Assembly: GCF_000025005.1 (NCBI RefSeq)
Contig: NC_013526.1
Span: 620,001 to 684,000, forward strand
Source of the DNA: Thermobaculum terrenum ATCC BAA-798
Lineage (GTDB): Bacteria; Chloroflexota; Chloroflexia; Thermobaculales; Thermobaculaceae
DNA: 64,000 nucleotides
Direction: 5' to 3'
This document shows positions 42,873-52,133 of the stretch, piece by piece (within the stretch, counting starts at the first letter, position 1; the number at the start of each line of letters is the position of its first letter). The notes beneath the pieces were generated by a model that had not been told where the DNA came from, searched no databases, and saw only the letters and a list, made by a program, of their open reading frames with translations. A program made the position numbers and the translations under genes.

Positions 42873-44504
42873 ATGGGCGTGCCGACGGGGTACTTCCTGG
42901 AGGAGACGATCGAGCTCGGCGTCAACAGCATCCTGGCTAGGCTGGACGCCGCCCGCCAGCACGAGCCCTACTTCCTCGTCAACCTCCGGAGCTCGCCCCC
43001 TCGGGCTGAGCACGCCAGCTGGGACTACTGCGACCTGTCGGGGCGGTGCGTGGACGCGCTCGCCCTGGCAGGGCAGGTGCTCGGCCGCGGATGGGGGGAG
43101 GCCGAGGAGGCGCTGCGCGAGTTCCTGCTGGCCCGCGCCAACCCGCGCGACGGCCTGTTCTACAACGCCGAGTCCCCGTGGTCCAGCTACGCCGCCGACA
43201 TGTTCTGTCAGGGACGCGTGCTCCTGGGCCTCGTGAGCTGGTACCTGCTGACCGGCTCGTCCGAGGTCGAGGCCAAGATCGCCGCACTCATCTCCGGCCT
43301 GTCACGGATCGCCGTGCAGCGGGCAGACCACTGCTTCTACCCCAAGGACGTGTGGCGGGAGGGTCGGTGGCTCGAGGGCGGGCTCTGGAACGGCTCGGCG
43401 CCGGGCTACGCCGCGCAGCAGCTCATCGGGATGGTCAGGTACTACGAGGCCACGGGCAGCCGGGAGGCCCTGGCTCTGGCCGGCAAGCTGGCGAGGCACT
43501 TCGCCTACCACAGCGGGGCGATCGCCTGGGACGGGACCTTCCGCGGGCACACGCACAGCGGGGGCATCCTGCCCGCGACGCTGGGGGTGCTGAGGTACGC
43601 CCTGGCGGTGGGGGACGAGGAGCTGGCCGGCTGGTGCCACAGGGTGTACGCCCACGCCCGGCGGCACACCACCGCCTTCGGCTGGATACCGGACGGGCTA
43701 GGCCTCGACCCCAGCAGCACTCCCTACGCCCGCACCTGCGAGACGTGCGCCCTCGCCGACCTCGTCGAGCTGGCGATCAAGCTGTCCCAGGCTGGGCTGG
43801 GCGACCACTGGGACGACATGGAGCGGTTCGCCCGCAACCAGCTCCTCGAGAACCAGATAAGGGAGGTGGAGCGCATCCTCCCGCCGACGGTGTCGGCGGA
43901 GGACCGGGTGAGGGCCATGCTGCGCGGCAGCTTCGACAGCGCCGCCCTCCCCAACGCGCTGCTTGGCGACCCAGAGGGGGTCCTCGAGGGCTGCTGCACC
44001 CCCGCGGGGGTGCGCGCCTGCTGCCTGGTGTGGGACGCGGTGATGAGCAGGGATGCCGAGGGCGTCCACGTGCACCTGGCGGTCAGCCGCCACACCCCGT
44101 GGGCCAGCCTCGTGAGCCACGAGCCCCACAGGGGGGAGCTGCGCCTGCGGGCGCACCTGCCCGAGCGCTACTACCTGCGCCTGCCGGAGTGGGCAGATGG
44201 GCGGCAGGTCCGCCTCACGGTCGACGGACAGCCCCGAGCGGTGGCCTGGCGGGGCAGGTACCTCGACCTCGGCGTCGCCCGCGAGGGCCAGACGTTCGTC
44301 GTCACCTATCCCCAGCCCTCCGGTGAGCGCGTCGAGCGGATAGTGGGCAGGGAGTACGTGGTCGGGTGGAGAGGGGGCACCGTCACCTCCATATCCCCCG
44401 CGGGGGCTCGGTACCCGACCTACCTGAGGCCGGAGGTCGGGCGAGGGTACGAGCCGCCGGCGAGCGCCGAGCCGCCGGCGAGGGAGGCGAAGGTCCGATG
44501 GTAG
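42873..44504 (+). CDS. GH127/DUF1680-like glycosidase (beta-L-arabinofuranosidase-related)
   Basis: 543 residues. An all-alpha (alpha/alpha)6 barrel is followed by a beta region from about residue 390. TCETCALADLVEL supplies the Glu-x-Cys pair and EGCCTPAGVRACCLVW the Cys-Cys pair that bind zinc in GH127 (E338, C340, C417 and C418 in HypBA1). In that family one of these Cys acts as nucleophile. No signal peptide, so it works on imported sugars. ATG at 42873 has GGAGGTAG; the longer frame upstream is shadow of the binding-protein gene. Overall sequence is divergent, so the sugar cleaved is uncertain. A paralogue lies at 47506-49239. Confidence 0.75.
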   Translation: MGVPTGYFLEETIELGVNSILARLDAARQHEPYFLVNLRSSPPRAEHASWDYCDLSGRCVDALALAGQVLGRGWGEAEEALREFLLARANPRDGLFYNAESPWSSYAADMFCQGRVLLGLVSWYLLTGSSEVEAKIAALISGLSRIAVQRADHCFYPKDVWREGRWLEGGLWNGSAPGYAAQQLIGMVRYYEATGSREALALAGKLARHFAYHSGAIAWDGTFRGHTHSGGILPATLGVLRYALAVGDEELAGWCHRVYAHARRHTTAFGWIPDGLGLDPSSTPYARTCETCALADLVELAIKLSQAGLGDHWDDMERFARNQLLENQIREVERILPPTVSAEDRVRAMLRGSFDSAALPNALLGDPEGVLEGCCTPAGVRACCLVWDAVMSRDAEGVHVHLAVSRHTPWASLVSHEPHRGELRLRAHLPERYYLRLPEWADGRQVRLTVDGQPRAVAWRGRYLDLGVAREGQTFVVTYPQPSGERVERIVGREYVVGWRGGTVTSISPAGARYPTYLRPEVGRGYEPPASAEPPAREAKVRW

Positions 44505-44535
44505 GGCACGTCATCTCGCGTGGGGTGGGGCTGCG

Positions 44536-45456
44536 ATGAGGCGGGCACGCAGCCACCGCGGCATCCTGACGGCCTCGCGCAGGGAGGTGCTGTTCGGCTA
44601 CCTCTTCATCTCCCCCTGGCTCGTCGGCTTCCTCGTCTTCCAGCTGGGCCCCATCCTCGCCTCGGTGGGCATCAGCCTGACGGACTGGTCCCTGCTGCGC
44701 CCGCCGCGGTTCGTGGGGCTGGCCAACTACCGGCGGCTGGCCACCGACCCCCTGTTCTTCCAGTCGCTCAAGGTGACCGCCACCTACACGGCCGTCAGCG
44801 TCCCGCTCGGGGTGGTGGCGGCGCTGCTTGTAGCGGTCCTGCTCAACAGGGCCGTGTTCGGCATCTCCTTCTTCCGGACGCTGTTCTACCTCCCCACGGT
44901 GCTGGCGGGCGTGGGCACCGCCGTGATCTGGGGGTGGATGTTCGACCCCAACTTCGGCGTGGTGAACTACGTGCTCTCCATCTTCGGCGTGCGTGGCCCC
45001 GATTGGCTGGCCAGTCCGGAGTGGGCGCTGCCCGCGCTGATCATCATGAGCTTCTGGGGCATCGGCGGGGCGATCGTCATCTTCCTCGCGGCGCTGCAGG
45101 GGGTGCCCAGGGCCCTGTACGAGGCCGCGGAGATCGACGGCGCGGGGCGCCTCGCCAAGCTGTGGTACGTCACGATCCCCATGATCTCCCCCGTCATCCT
45201 GTTCAACGTCATCACCGGGGTCATCTCCTCGTTCCAGACTTTCACCTACGCCTACGTGCTGACGGGCGGCGGCCCCAACTACGCCACGCTCTTCTACGTC
45301 CTGTACCTGTACGAGAACGCCTTCCACTGGTTCGAGATGGGCTACGCCTCCGCGCTGGCCTGGGTGCTGTTCCTGCTCATCATCGGGCTCACGATCCTCA
45401 TCCTGAGGCTGTCCCGAGCTTACGTCCACTACGAAGGGGCTCTGAGGGGACGATGA
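44536..45456 (+). CDS. CUT1 ABC permease (UgpA/MalF type)
   Basis: 306 residues, six helices. The EAA loop is YEAAEIDGAG, and TGGGPNYAT precedes the last two helices. It closely resembles the 50200-51153 permease (same EAA loop and FDPNFG/FNADYG region), suggesting a duplicated importer. Its stop overlaps the start of the next gene (ATGA). Confidence 0.9.
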   Translation: MRRARSHRGILTASRREVLFGYLFISPWLVGFLVFQLGPILASVGISLTDWSLLRPPRFVGLANYRRLATDPLFFQSLKVTATYTAVSVPLGVVAALLVAVLLNRAVFGISFFRTLFYLPTVLAGVGTAVIWGWMFDPNFGVVNYVLSIFGVRGPDWLASPEWALPALIIMSFWGIGGAIVIFLAALQGVPRALYEAAEIDGAGRLAKLWYVTIPMISPVILFNVITGVISSFQTFTYAYVLTGGGPNYATLFYVLYLYENAFHWFEMGYASALAWVLFLLIIGLTILILRLSRAYVHYEGALRGR

Positions 45457-46343
45457 TCACGACTCAGGCGGCCGACAGGACCAAGCAGCAGCCGCGAGCC
45501 AGGCGCTCCCCCCTGGCAAGGCTCCTGCTGGCCGCCAGCACCTACGCCACCCTGCTGCTGCTCGGCCTGGTGATGGCCCTGCCGTTCCTGTGGATGCTGT
45601 CCACGGCGCTCAAGCCGCCCGGCACGGCCTACTCCTATCCCCCGCAGTGGGTCCCGGACCGCCTAACGCTCTCCAACTTCCCGGCGGTGCTCCACCTCAT
45701 CCCCTTCTTCACCTTCCTGCGCAACAGCGTGATGGTGACCGGGCTGGCGCTGGTGGGGGAGGTGCTCTCCTCCTCGCTGGTGGCTTACGGCTTCGCCCGC
45801 TTCAGGTTTCCCGGCCGGGACGTGCTCTTCCTGCTGGTGCTGGCCACCATGATGATCCCCTACCCCGTGACCATCATCCCGACCTTCATGCTGTTCAGGG
45901 AGATCGGCTGGGTGAACACCTTCCTGCCGCTGATCGTGCCGGCCTTCTGCGGGCCGGCGTTCTACGTGTTCCTCCTGCGCCAGTTCTTCATGACGATCAG
46001 CAGCGAGCTGGACGATGCGGCGAAGATCGACGGCGCCTCCGAGTTCCGCATCTACTGGCAGATCCTGCTGCCGCTCGCCAAGCCCGCGCTGGCCACCGTG
46101 GCGGTGTTCTCGTTCGTCGCCAACTGGAACGACTTCCTCGGCCCGCTCGTGTACCTGAGCGACATTGACAAGTACACCCTGGCGCTCGGGATCAACTTCC
46201 TGCGGGCCGCCAGGGCGGAGCCAACCGACATCACCATCCAGATGGCCGGCACCCTGCTCTTCCTCCTGCCGTGCGTCCTGCTCTTCTTCCTGGCGCAGCG
46301 CCTCTTCATCCAGGGGATAGTCTTCACCGGCATCAAGGGCTAG
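45453..46343 (+). CDS. CUT1 ABC permease (UgpE/MalG type)
   Basis: 296 residues, six helices. The EAA loop is DDAAKIDGAS, NWNDFLGPLVYL precedes the C-terminal helices, and the terminus is IQGIVFTGIKG. ATG at 45453 overlaps the previous stop. It ends at TAG (46341-46343), which overlaps the stop of the convergent gene on the other strand. Confidence 0.9.
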   Translation: MITTQAADRTKQQPRARRSPLARLLLAASTYATLLLLGLVMALPFLWMLSTALKPPGTAYSYPPQWVPDRLTLSNFPAVLHLIPFFTFLRNSVMVTGLALVGEVLSSSLVAYGFARFRFPGRDVLFLLVLATMMIPYPVTIIPTFMLFREIGWVNTFLPLIVPAFCGPAFYVFLLRQFFMTISSELDDAAKIDGASEFRIYWQILLPLAKPALATVAVFSFVANWNDFLGPLVYLSDIDKYTLALGINFLRAARAEPTDITIQMAGTLLFLLPCVLLFFLAQRLFIQGIVFTGIKG

Positions 46344-47485
46344 GAGGTGAGGGCTCTTTGGAGGGCTCGGAGCATGCCGAAGCCCAGCCTGGTGTCCGGC
46401 AGGAGGTAATGGCCCTCCGTCCACTCGTTCCAGGAGCCGATCAGCAGCACCCTGGGACCTCCCCTCCCCTGCAGGAACTCCACCCCAGCGCGCACGAACC
46501 CCTCGAAGACCTCGGGCGTCTCCCCCACCACCGGCCTCGTCCGCCAGCTGCGCGGGTGCTCCAGGTCCCGCGGCAGCAGGTGCCTGGGAGTGTCGTCGCA
46601 GCCGGGGCTGACGCACGGCCAGTAGGGCAGCGCCGACAGCCCGGCCTGCTTGGGCCACACCCGCTCCACCACCTCCCGGACGGCGTCCTCGTACCTGGGC
46701 AGGTTGTCCGAGATCGGCAGCCTGCTGGCCCCCACCGCCACCGAGTTGTACAGCCCGTAGCTGTCCACGCCCACGGCCAGCACCTCCCCCAGCGCCCGCA
46801 GCACCCCGGGCTCCTGGCAGACCGCGTGGAAGTGGATGCCAGGCAGGCCCAACCTGAGGGCCAGCTCCCTCAACCCCTCCAGCAGCCTCCTCGTGCCCTC
46901 CAACCCCAGCTCCCCCACCAGCAGCGACACGTCCCACAACCCCACCACCGGCCTGCCCTCCACCCGCCAGTACCAGGGATGCCCACAGTACCTGCTCAGG
47001 ATGTAGCTCAGGCTCCGCCAGATCTCCACTCCATGGGGAGCATCGTACACCAGCTCGTACGCCCCAAGCTCCCCATCCTCCCACTCCCCCAACCACCCCT
47101 GCGAGGCCCTCGCCCCGGCCGTGGGGAACCAGTAGGCCCACGGATGGTTGGTCCACATCACCGCAAACCTCATCCCCCCACCATCCCCCACCCCCAACAA
47201 ACCCTCCTCCAAAGCCTCATGCAGCACTGGCCCTCCCCCATACCAGTACCAGTCGAAGATGAACACATCTATCCCGGCAGCCCTCGCCAGCTGGATGTAC
47301 CTGCGCCAGGTGCTGGGCTCCCGCTCGTCCAGCTCCCCAAGCAGGGGCGTCCTGGGCTGGGGATGCCCCTCAAACCACGGCCTGGCTCCCCGCAGCAGCA
47401 CGTACTCCGTCCACCCAGGCCCGTACAGCACGTCGTTGAGCGCGCTGCGGTGATAGTGCGGAAACACGTAACAGCCTACCTCCAT
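46340..47485 (-). CDS. GH99/WbsX-like glycan-active protein
   Basis: 381 residues. Landmarks of the WbsX/GH99-like group appear in order: GCYVFPHYH at the N-terminus, GARPWFEGHPQPRTPLLG, AAGIDVFIFDWYWYGG, FAVMWTNHPWAYWFP and, near the C-terminus, IGSWNEWTEGHYLLPD, whose Glu residues are candidates for catalysis. GH99 members are endo-mannosidases with a TIM barrel; WbsX itself is annotated as a polysaccharide-synthesis enzyme. No signal peptide. Start ATG at 47485 has GAGGAGGGG; the longer frame overlaps the GH127-like gene and is shadow. Probably cotranscribed with that gene, 20 bases upstream. Confidence 0.75.
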   Translation of the reverse strand: MEVGCYVFPHYHRSALNDVLYGPGWTEYVLLRGARPWFEGHPQPRTPLLGELDEREPSTWRRYIQLARAAGIDVFIFDWYWYGGGPVLHEALEEGLLGVGDGGGMRFAVMWTNHPWAYWFPTAGARASQGWLGEWEDGELGAYELVYDAPHGVEIWRSLSYILSRYCGHPWYWRVEGRPVVGLWDVSLLVGELGLEGTRRLLEGLRELALRLGLPGIHFHAVCQEPGVLRALGEVLAVGVDSYGLYNSVAVGASRLPISDNLPRYEDAVREVVERVWPKQAGLSALPYWPCVSPGCDDTPRHLLPRDLEHPRSWRTRPVVGETPEVFEGFVRAGVEFLQGRGGPRVLLIGSWNEWTEGHYLLPDTRLGFGMLRALQRALTS

Positions 47486-47505
47486 ACACCCCTCCTCTTT
47501 TCTGG

Positions 47506-49239
47506 CTACAGAGACTCTATGGGCTTCCCCCAAGCGGGCGTGGGCTGCGCCGGCTCCAGGTCCGACGCTCGGCCGTAGAGCGGGTGGAAGGAGCCCTCCG
47601 GCTCCACCCGCACGAGGGTCTCGCCGCGCCAGTGGCCAACGCACCAGGCGCGCCCGCCCTCCGCCCCGACCTCGTAGTGGGCGGTCCGCGCCGGCAGCGG
47701 GTAGCGCACCTCGGCCGTCTGCCCCTCCTCCAGCCGGAGGCGGACGTAGCCGGCCTCGCCTGTCAGGGCCTGCCCACGCACGAGGTGGCCCCGCTCATCC
47801 CGCACCAGGGCCACCGCCTCGCCGACCCCCTGGGGCAGTCTGATCTCCACCTCCCCAGCGCCCCGGCTGAGGACGTCCAACCTCCCCTCCGAGGGCTCGT
47901 AGCTCAGCACCCTCACCCCCGGCGTCTCGACGCTGAAGCGTAGGTGGACGATGGCCCTCCCGGGCGCCTCCTCCACAGCGTGCCTCCACAGGTCGTAGAG
48001 AGCCCTCACCCCGGCGGCGTTGCAGCACTGCATGAGCGCCGCGGCGTCGGGGTGGAAGGCGTCGTTCAGCGTCGGGCGGGAGGCGAACCCCCCCACTTGG
48101 CTCTCGACGACGCCCTCCGAGCGGGAGTAGCGCCCCTGCCAGGGCGGAGGCTCGTCGCTCGGGGGCAGCGCCGCCACCGCTGCGCGCAGCCGCTCCAGGG
48201 ACAGCAGCTGGCTCTCCAGCAGGTGGTTGCGCCCGAAGCGCTCCGCGTCGGCGTAGTAGCGTCGGTCCACGTGCCTGCCAAGCAGCAGCGCTATCTCGAT
48301 CATGTCGGTGGTACAGCAGATCTCCCCGTGGCGCTGGCCCAGCCCCTCGGGGAACCAGCCGAACTCGGTGCCCCAGGTCTTGGCGTGCTCGTAGCTCTGC
48401 CTGGCCCAGCTCACGTACTCCCTGCGGTCCAGCACCAGCCCCAGCTTGAGCACGCCCAGGATGAAGTTGGACCTGGTGTGGAAGTGCGCCTCCAGCTCCC
48501 CCGCGGGCCAGCGAAAGCGGCCGTCCGGGAGGTACCCGCTGGTGTGGTACAGGGCGAACTCGGCGAGGCCACTGGCTAGCCGGAGGGCCGGCTCGTACCC
48601 CGTGGCCTCGTACAGCCGCACGGCGGGCACGATCGGGGCCGCGTTGTACTCGTCGATGCCCGGGCACAACCCGGGCTGACGGCAGCGCCAGCCGCCCTCC
48701 CTGTAGTAGCCCTCGGGGAAGAACAGCCCCCGGGGGTGCCGCAGCGCGACCGCTAGCAGGCCATCGACCAGCCGGCGCGCGGCCCGCAGGTACCGCTCAT
48801 CGCCGGTCGCCAGGAACCTGGTCGTCAGCCCCTGCAGCGTGCCCCGCTGCGCCCAGTTGATCTCGGCGACGCGCTCGCCCTCCCTCCATCCGGCCATCAG
48901 CAGGTCCCTCCCCCAAGGCTCGGCCCACGGCTCCGGCGGCAGCCACGACAGCCCGGCCGGGTCGAGCAGCCTGAACATCCAGCCCTCCAACCGGGACTCC
49001 GCCCCCTCGGCCTCCAGGGGGTCCCTCCCAGCCATGATGTGCGCCAGCGTTAGGGCGTCTACATGCCTGCCTGTGCCGTCCCCGCAGTCCCACAGGCAGT
49101 GGTCGGCGCGGGGCGGGCGGGCGCGCCAGGATGCCAGGAAGTACATGAGCCCGTCCCGGGAGGCGTCCAGGAGGGCGGTCAGGGCCCTGGCGCCGAGCCG
49201 CGCGCGGGCCTGCAGGTCAAAGGGGTGCACGGTCTCCAC
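47506..49239 (-). CDS. GH127-like glycosidase, second copy
   Basis: 577 residues. Same architecture as the 42873-44504 protein: barrel, then GEICCTTDMIEIAL and MQCCNAAGVRALYDLW carrying the zinc-type Glu-x-Cys and Cys-Cys pairs, then a beta-rich tail. N-terminal landmarks shared with the paralogue include PPRADHCLWDC and a -GRHVDALTLA- stretch. The two are clearly related but far from identical. GTG at 49239 has GGAGG upstream. A strong promoter on the minus strand (49284-49311) sits directly ahead and overlaps the IclR promoter. Confidence 0.75.
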   Translation of the reverse strand: METVHPFDLQARARLGARALTALLDASRDGLMYFLASWRARPPRADHCLWDCGDGTGRHVDALTLAHIMAGRDPLEAEGAESRLEGWMFRLLDPAGLSWLPPEPWAEPWGRDLLMAGWREGERVAEINWAQRGTLQGLTTRFLATGDERYLRAARRLVDGLLAVALRHPRGLFFPEGYYREGGWRCRQPGLCPGIDEYNAAPIVPAVRLYEATGYEPALRLASGLAEFALYHTSGYLPDGRFRWPAGELEAHFHTRSNFILGVLKLGLVLDRREYVSWARQSYEHAKTWGTEFGWFPEGLGQRHGEICCTTDMIEIALLLGRHVDRRYYADAERFGRNHLLESQLLSLERLRAAVAALPPSDEPPPWQGRYSRSEGVVESQVGGFASRPTLNDAFHPDAAALMQCCNAAGVRALYDLWRHAVEEAPGRAIVHLRFSVETPGVRVLSYEPSEGRLDVLSRGAGEVEIRLPQGVGEAVALVRDERGHLVRGQALTGEAGYVRLRLEEGQTAEVRYPLPARTAHYEVGAEGGRAWCVGHWRGETLVRVEPEGSFHPLYGRASDLEPAQPTPAWGKPIESL

Positions 49240-49259
49240 TTGCCGACCTCCGAGATGTG

Positions 49260-49288
49260 TTGACAGCCAGGGTTACAGCTGCTATTAT
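49260..49288 (+). promoter_or_regulatory. Predicted promoter of the IclR/galactoside operon
   Basis: TTGACA (49260-49265), 17 bases, TATTAT (49283-49288), 40 bases ahead of the IclR start. Near-consensus. Confidence 0.65.
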
Positions 49289-49311
49289 AGAGCTGCTGAG
49301 TTCAATGTCAA
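49284..49311 (-). promoter_or_regulatory. Predicted promoter of the GH127-like/WbsX-like operon
   Basis: Minus strand: TTGACA (49311-49306), 16 bases, TATAAT (49289-49284). Full consensus in both boxes. Its -10 box occupies almost the same bases as the -10 box of the plus-strand promoter. Confidence 0.7.
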
Positions 49312-49328
49312 GAACAGGGTTCGGTATA

Positions 49329-50186
49329 ATGAATCAGGGAGATGCATCGACGGGACAAGTGAAGTCGGCCGCGCGCGTCCTGGACCTGTTGGAGCTGCTC
49401 GCGGAGCACGAGGAGGGGCTGACGCTGACGCAGATCTGCCGGGCCCTGCGCATCCCCAAGAGCAGCGCCCACGCCCTGATCAGGACCCTGCTGGGGCGAG
49501 GCTACCTGGCGCAGGGCTTCCAGGCCGGCACCTATCGCCTGGGGCCGCGGACGTTCGAGGTGGGCAGCGCCTACATGCGCAGCGTCGACCTCATAAGGGA
49601 GGGGCAGGAGATCATCCGCCAGATATCCAGGCGCTGTGGGGAGACCACCCACCTGGCCACCTTGGATGGGCAGGATGTGATCTACGTGGCCAAGGAGGAG
49701 GGCAACAACCTGATAAGGATGGTCTCGGCGGTAGGCAAGAGGTTCCCCGCCCACGGCACCGCGGTGGGCAAGATGCTGCTGTCCGGCCTGAGCCGCGACG
49801 AGCTGCTAAGGCGCTACCCCAGGTCGAGGCCGCTGCCGAAGCTCACGGAGAACACCATCACCGACCCCGAGGCCTTCTACCGCGAGCTGGAGGAGACCAG
49901 GGCGCGCGGGTACGCGCTGGACCACGAGGAGTCCACGGCGGGGTTGTGCTGCGTGGCGGCGCCCGTCTACGACGCCGGCGGCAGGATGGTCGCCGCGATG
50001 AGCATCTCCGTCCCGCGCGTCAACTTCACGGAGGCTCGGCTGCCGGAGCTGCTGCGGCTGGTGCGGGAGGGGGCGGCCGAGCTCTCCACGCGGCTGGGGT
50101 ACCTGCCCGCGGGCAAGAGGGCCGACGCCGGCGTCGAGCGGGGGAGAGAGGTCGACCGGATGGTGGGATCCGGCCGAGGCACATAG
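49329..50186 (+). CDS. IclR-family transcriptional regulator
   Basis: 285 residues. The N-terminal winged helix reads SAARVLDLLELLAEHEEGLTL then KSSAHALIRTLLGRGYL; the C-terminal GAF-like effector domain includes GETTHLATLDGQDVIYV, HGTAVGKMLLS and AGLCCVAAPV. ATG at 49329 lies in TATAATG and has no clear ribosome site, so translation may be weak. It is the first gene of the galactoside operon and faces the GH127-like gene, so it can control both through the shared promoter region. IclR proteins can act as repressors or activators. Confidence 0.9.
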   Translation: MNQGDASTGQVKSAARVLDLLELLAEHEEGLTLTQICRALRIPKSSAHALIRTLLGRGYLAQGFQAGTYRLGPRTFEVGSAYMRSVDLIREGQEIIRQISRRCGETTHLATLDGQDVIYVAKEEGNNLIRMVSAVGKRFPAHGTAVGKMLLSGLSRDELLRRYPRSRPLPKLTENTITDPEAFYRELEETRARGYALDHEESTAGLCCVAAPVYDAGGRMVAAMSISVPRVNFTEARLPELLRLVREGAAELSTRLGYLPAGKRADAGVERGREVDRMVGSGRGT

Positions 50187-50199
50187 CTGGAGGTGCTGG

Positions 50200-51153
50200 G
50201 TGGGTGGACGAAGCGACAGGTTAGGTGTGCGGTTGCAGGCTCGCCCACAGCTGGCGCGCCCTTGGCACCTGGGAATAGCCCAGCGCGAGGCCCTGCACTG
50301 CTACATCTTCATGGCACCATCGGTTCTGGGCCTGCTGCTCTTCTCGCTGGGGCCCATGATCGCCTCCCTGCTCCTGAGCTTCACGCAGTACGACGTAGTT
50401 TCCCCCCCAAAGTGGATCGGCCTACAGAACTACCAGGACCTGCTACATGACGACCTGTTCTGGCAGGCTCTCAAGGTCACGTCACTCTACTCGGCGGTTA
50501 GTGTGCCGGCGACGCTAGCGCTGGGGCTGCTGCTGGCGCTGCTGCTCAATCAGCGCTTCCGGGGCGTCTACTTCCTCCGCACAGTGTACTACCTGCCGAC
50601 CGTCATATCCGGGGTCGCGGTGGCCATGTTGTGGCGCTGGATGTTCAACGCCGACTACGGGATCATCAACGTGCTGCTGGGCAAGGTAGGCGTCCAGGGA
50701 CCGCAGTGGCTGCTCAGCGAGAGGTGGGCGCTGCCCGCGCTGATCATCACCAGCTTGTGGGGCTTCGGCGGCACCATGCTGATCTACCTGGCCGGCCTGC
50801 AGGGCATCCCCACGGAGCTGTACGAGGCGGCGGAGATCGACGGAGCCGGCACCTGGGGTAAGTTCCGCCACGTGACCCTCCCGCTCATCTCCCACGTAAC
50901 CTTCTTCAACCTGGTGTTGGGGATAATCGGGTCCCTGCAGGTCTTTGCCGAGGCCTACGTGCTGACCGGCGGAGGGCCGAACAACGCCACCCTGCTACTG
51001 TCGGTCTACCTCTACAACAACGCCTTTCAGTACCTGAAGATGGGCTACGCCTCGGCGATCGCCTGGGTGATGTTCGTGATCGTGCTGCTGCTGACGCTGC
51101 TGGTGCTGAGGTCGTCCTCGCGCTGGGTATTCTACGAGGTGGAGGAGAGCTGA
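50200..51153 (+). CDS. CUT1 ABC permease (UgpA/MalF type)
   Basis: 317 residues with a 30-residue Arg-rich cytoplasmic tail and six helices. The EAA loop is YEAAEIDGAG, and TGGGPNNAT precedes the last helices. GTG at 50200 has GGAGGTG and lies 14 bases after the IclR stop. Closely related to the 44536-45456 permease. Confidence 0.9.
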   Translation: MGGRSDRLGVRLQARPQLARPWHLGIAQREALHCYIFMAPSVLGLLLFSLGPMIASLLLSFTQYDVVSPPKWIGLQNYQDLLHDDLFWQALKVTSLYSAVSVPATLALGLLLALLLNQRFRGVYFLRTVYYLPTVISGVAVAMLWRWMFNADYGIINVLLGKVGVQGPQWLLSERWALPALIITSLWGFGGTMLIYLAGLQGIPTELYEAAEIDGAGTWGKFRHVTLPLISHVTFFNLVLGIIGSLQVFAEAYVLTGGGPNNATLLLSVYLYNNAFQYLKMGYASAIAWVMFVIVLLLTLLVLRSSSRWVFYEVEES

Positions 51154-52031
51154 TGGGACTGCGCGCGTTCGTCACGTCGGTCGGGGGGGCATGGGAGCAG
51201 GCGAGGCGGAAGATACCCCTGCTCGTGTCGTCGGCGATCCTGGCGGCCGGAGCCCTGTTCATCTTGGTCCCCTTCTTCTGGATGGTATCCACGGCGCTCA
51301 AACCGGCCAGCCAAACCTACATCTTCCCACCGGTGTGGATCCCCCGCCCGCCGCGTTTCCAGAACTTCCGGGAGGTCCTGGACCTGGTGCCGTTCCTGAC
51401 GTACGCTCGCAACACCTTCATCATCGTCGCCTCCGTGCTCGTGGGCACCCTCCTGTCGTGCTCCTTCAGCGCCTACGGCTTCGCGCGCCTGCGGGCCCCC
51501 GGACGCGACCTGATCTTCCTGGGGCTGCTGGCGACCATGATGCTGCCCTCCACGGTCACCCTAGTGCCCACGTACCTGGGGTTCAACAAGCTGGGGTGGA
51601 TCAACACCTTCAAGCCCCTAATAGTCCCGGCGTTCTTCGGCAACGCCTACTTCGTGTTCCTGCTGCGCCAGTTCTACAGGACGATCCCGAAGGACCTAGA
51701 GGACGCGGCCAAGATCGACGGCGCCAGCTACTACCGTATATGGTGGAACATCATGCTGCCCCTGACCACCCCCGCCTTGGCGACGGTGGCGCTGTTTACC
51801 TTTGTGTGGACCTACAACGACTTCTTTGGCCCACTCATCTACCTCACCGATGACACGAAGTGGACGATCGCGGTGGCGCTGTCCCAGTTTCAGGGGTCGC
51901 CGCGGATAGGCCCCCAGATGCACCTGCTGATGGCGGCCACCACCCTGGCGATCGTGCCCCCCGTGGCGCTCTTCCTGTTGGCGCAGCGCTACTTCGTGCA
52001 GGGGATAGTCATGACGGGGATCAAGGGCTGA
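51153..52031 (+). CDS. CUT1 ABC permease (UgpE/MalG type)
   Basis: 292 residues, six helices. The EAA loop is EDAAKIDGAS, TYNDFFGPLIYL precedes the C-terminal helices, and the terminus is VQGIVMTGIKG. ATG at 51153 shares a base with the previous stop (TGATG). Its C-terminal half is very like the UgpE part of the chimeric permease at 8772-9887. Confidence 0.9.
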   Translation: MGLRAFVTSVGGAWEQARRKIPLLVSSAILAAGALFILVPFFWMVSTALKPASQTYIFPPVWIPRPPRFQNFREVLDLVPFLTYARNTFIIVASVLVGTLLSCSFSAYGFARLRAPGRDLIFLGLLATMMLPSTVTLVPTYLGFNKLGWINTFKPLIVPAFFGNAYFVFLLRQFYRTIPKDLEDAAKIDGASYYRIWWNIMLPLTTPALATVALFTFVWTYNDFFGPLIYLTDDTKWTIAVALSQFQGSPRIGPQMHLLMAATTLAIVPPVALFLLAQRYFVQGIVMTGIKG

Positions 52032-52133
52032 GCTGCGGCATGCAGGTCGCGAGGGGGGTGATGGATCGGCGCAAGATCTCGGGCTAAGCAGGCGCAGACT
52101 TCGGTCAGGAGATGTTAGGTGCAGGAGGATCGC

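Noticed and set aside
46340-46343. Overlapping convergent stops (CTAG) as a regulatory device
   Set aside because: CTAG supplies a TAG on each strand by chance; the overlap is neat but there is no sign of a functional role.
49326-49331. TATAAT overlapping the IclR start codon as a promoter for that gene
   Set aside because: Its transcript would begin after the ATG; a better promoter lies at 49260-49288.
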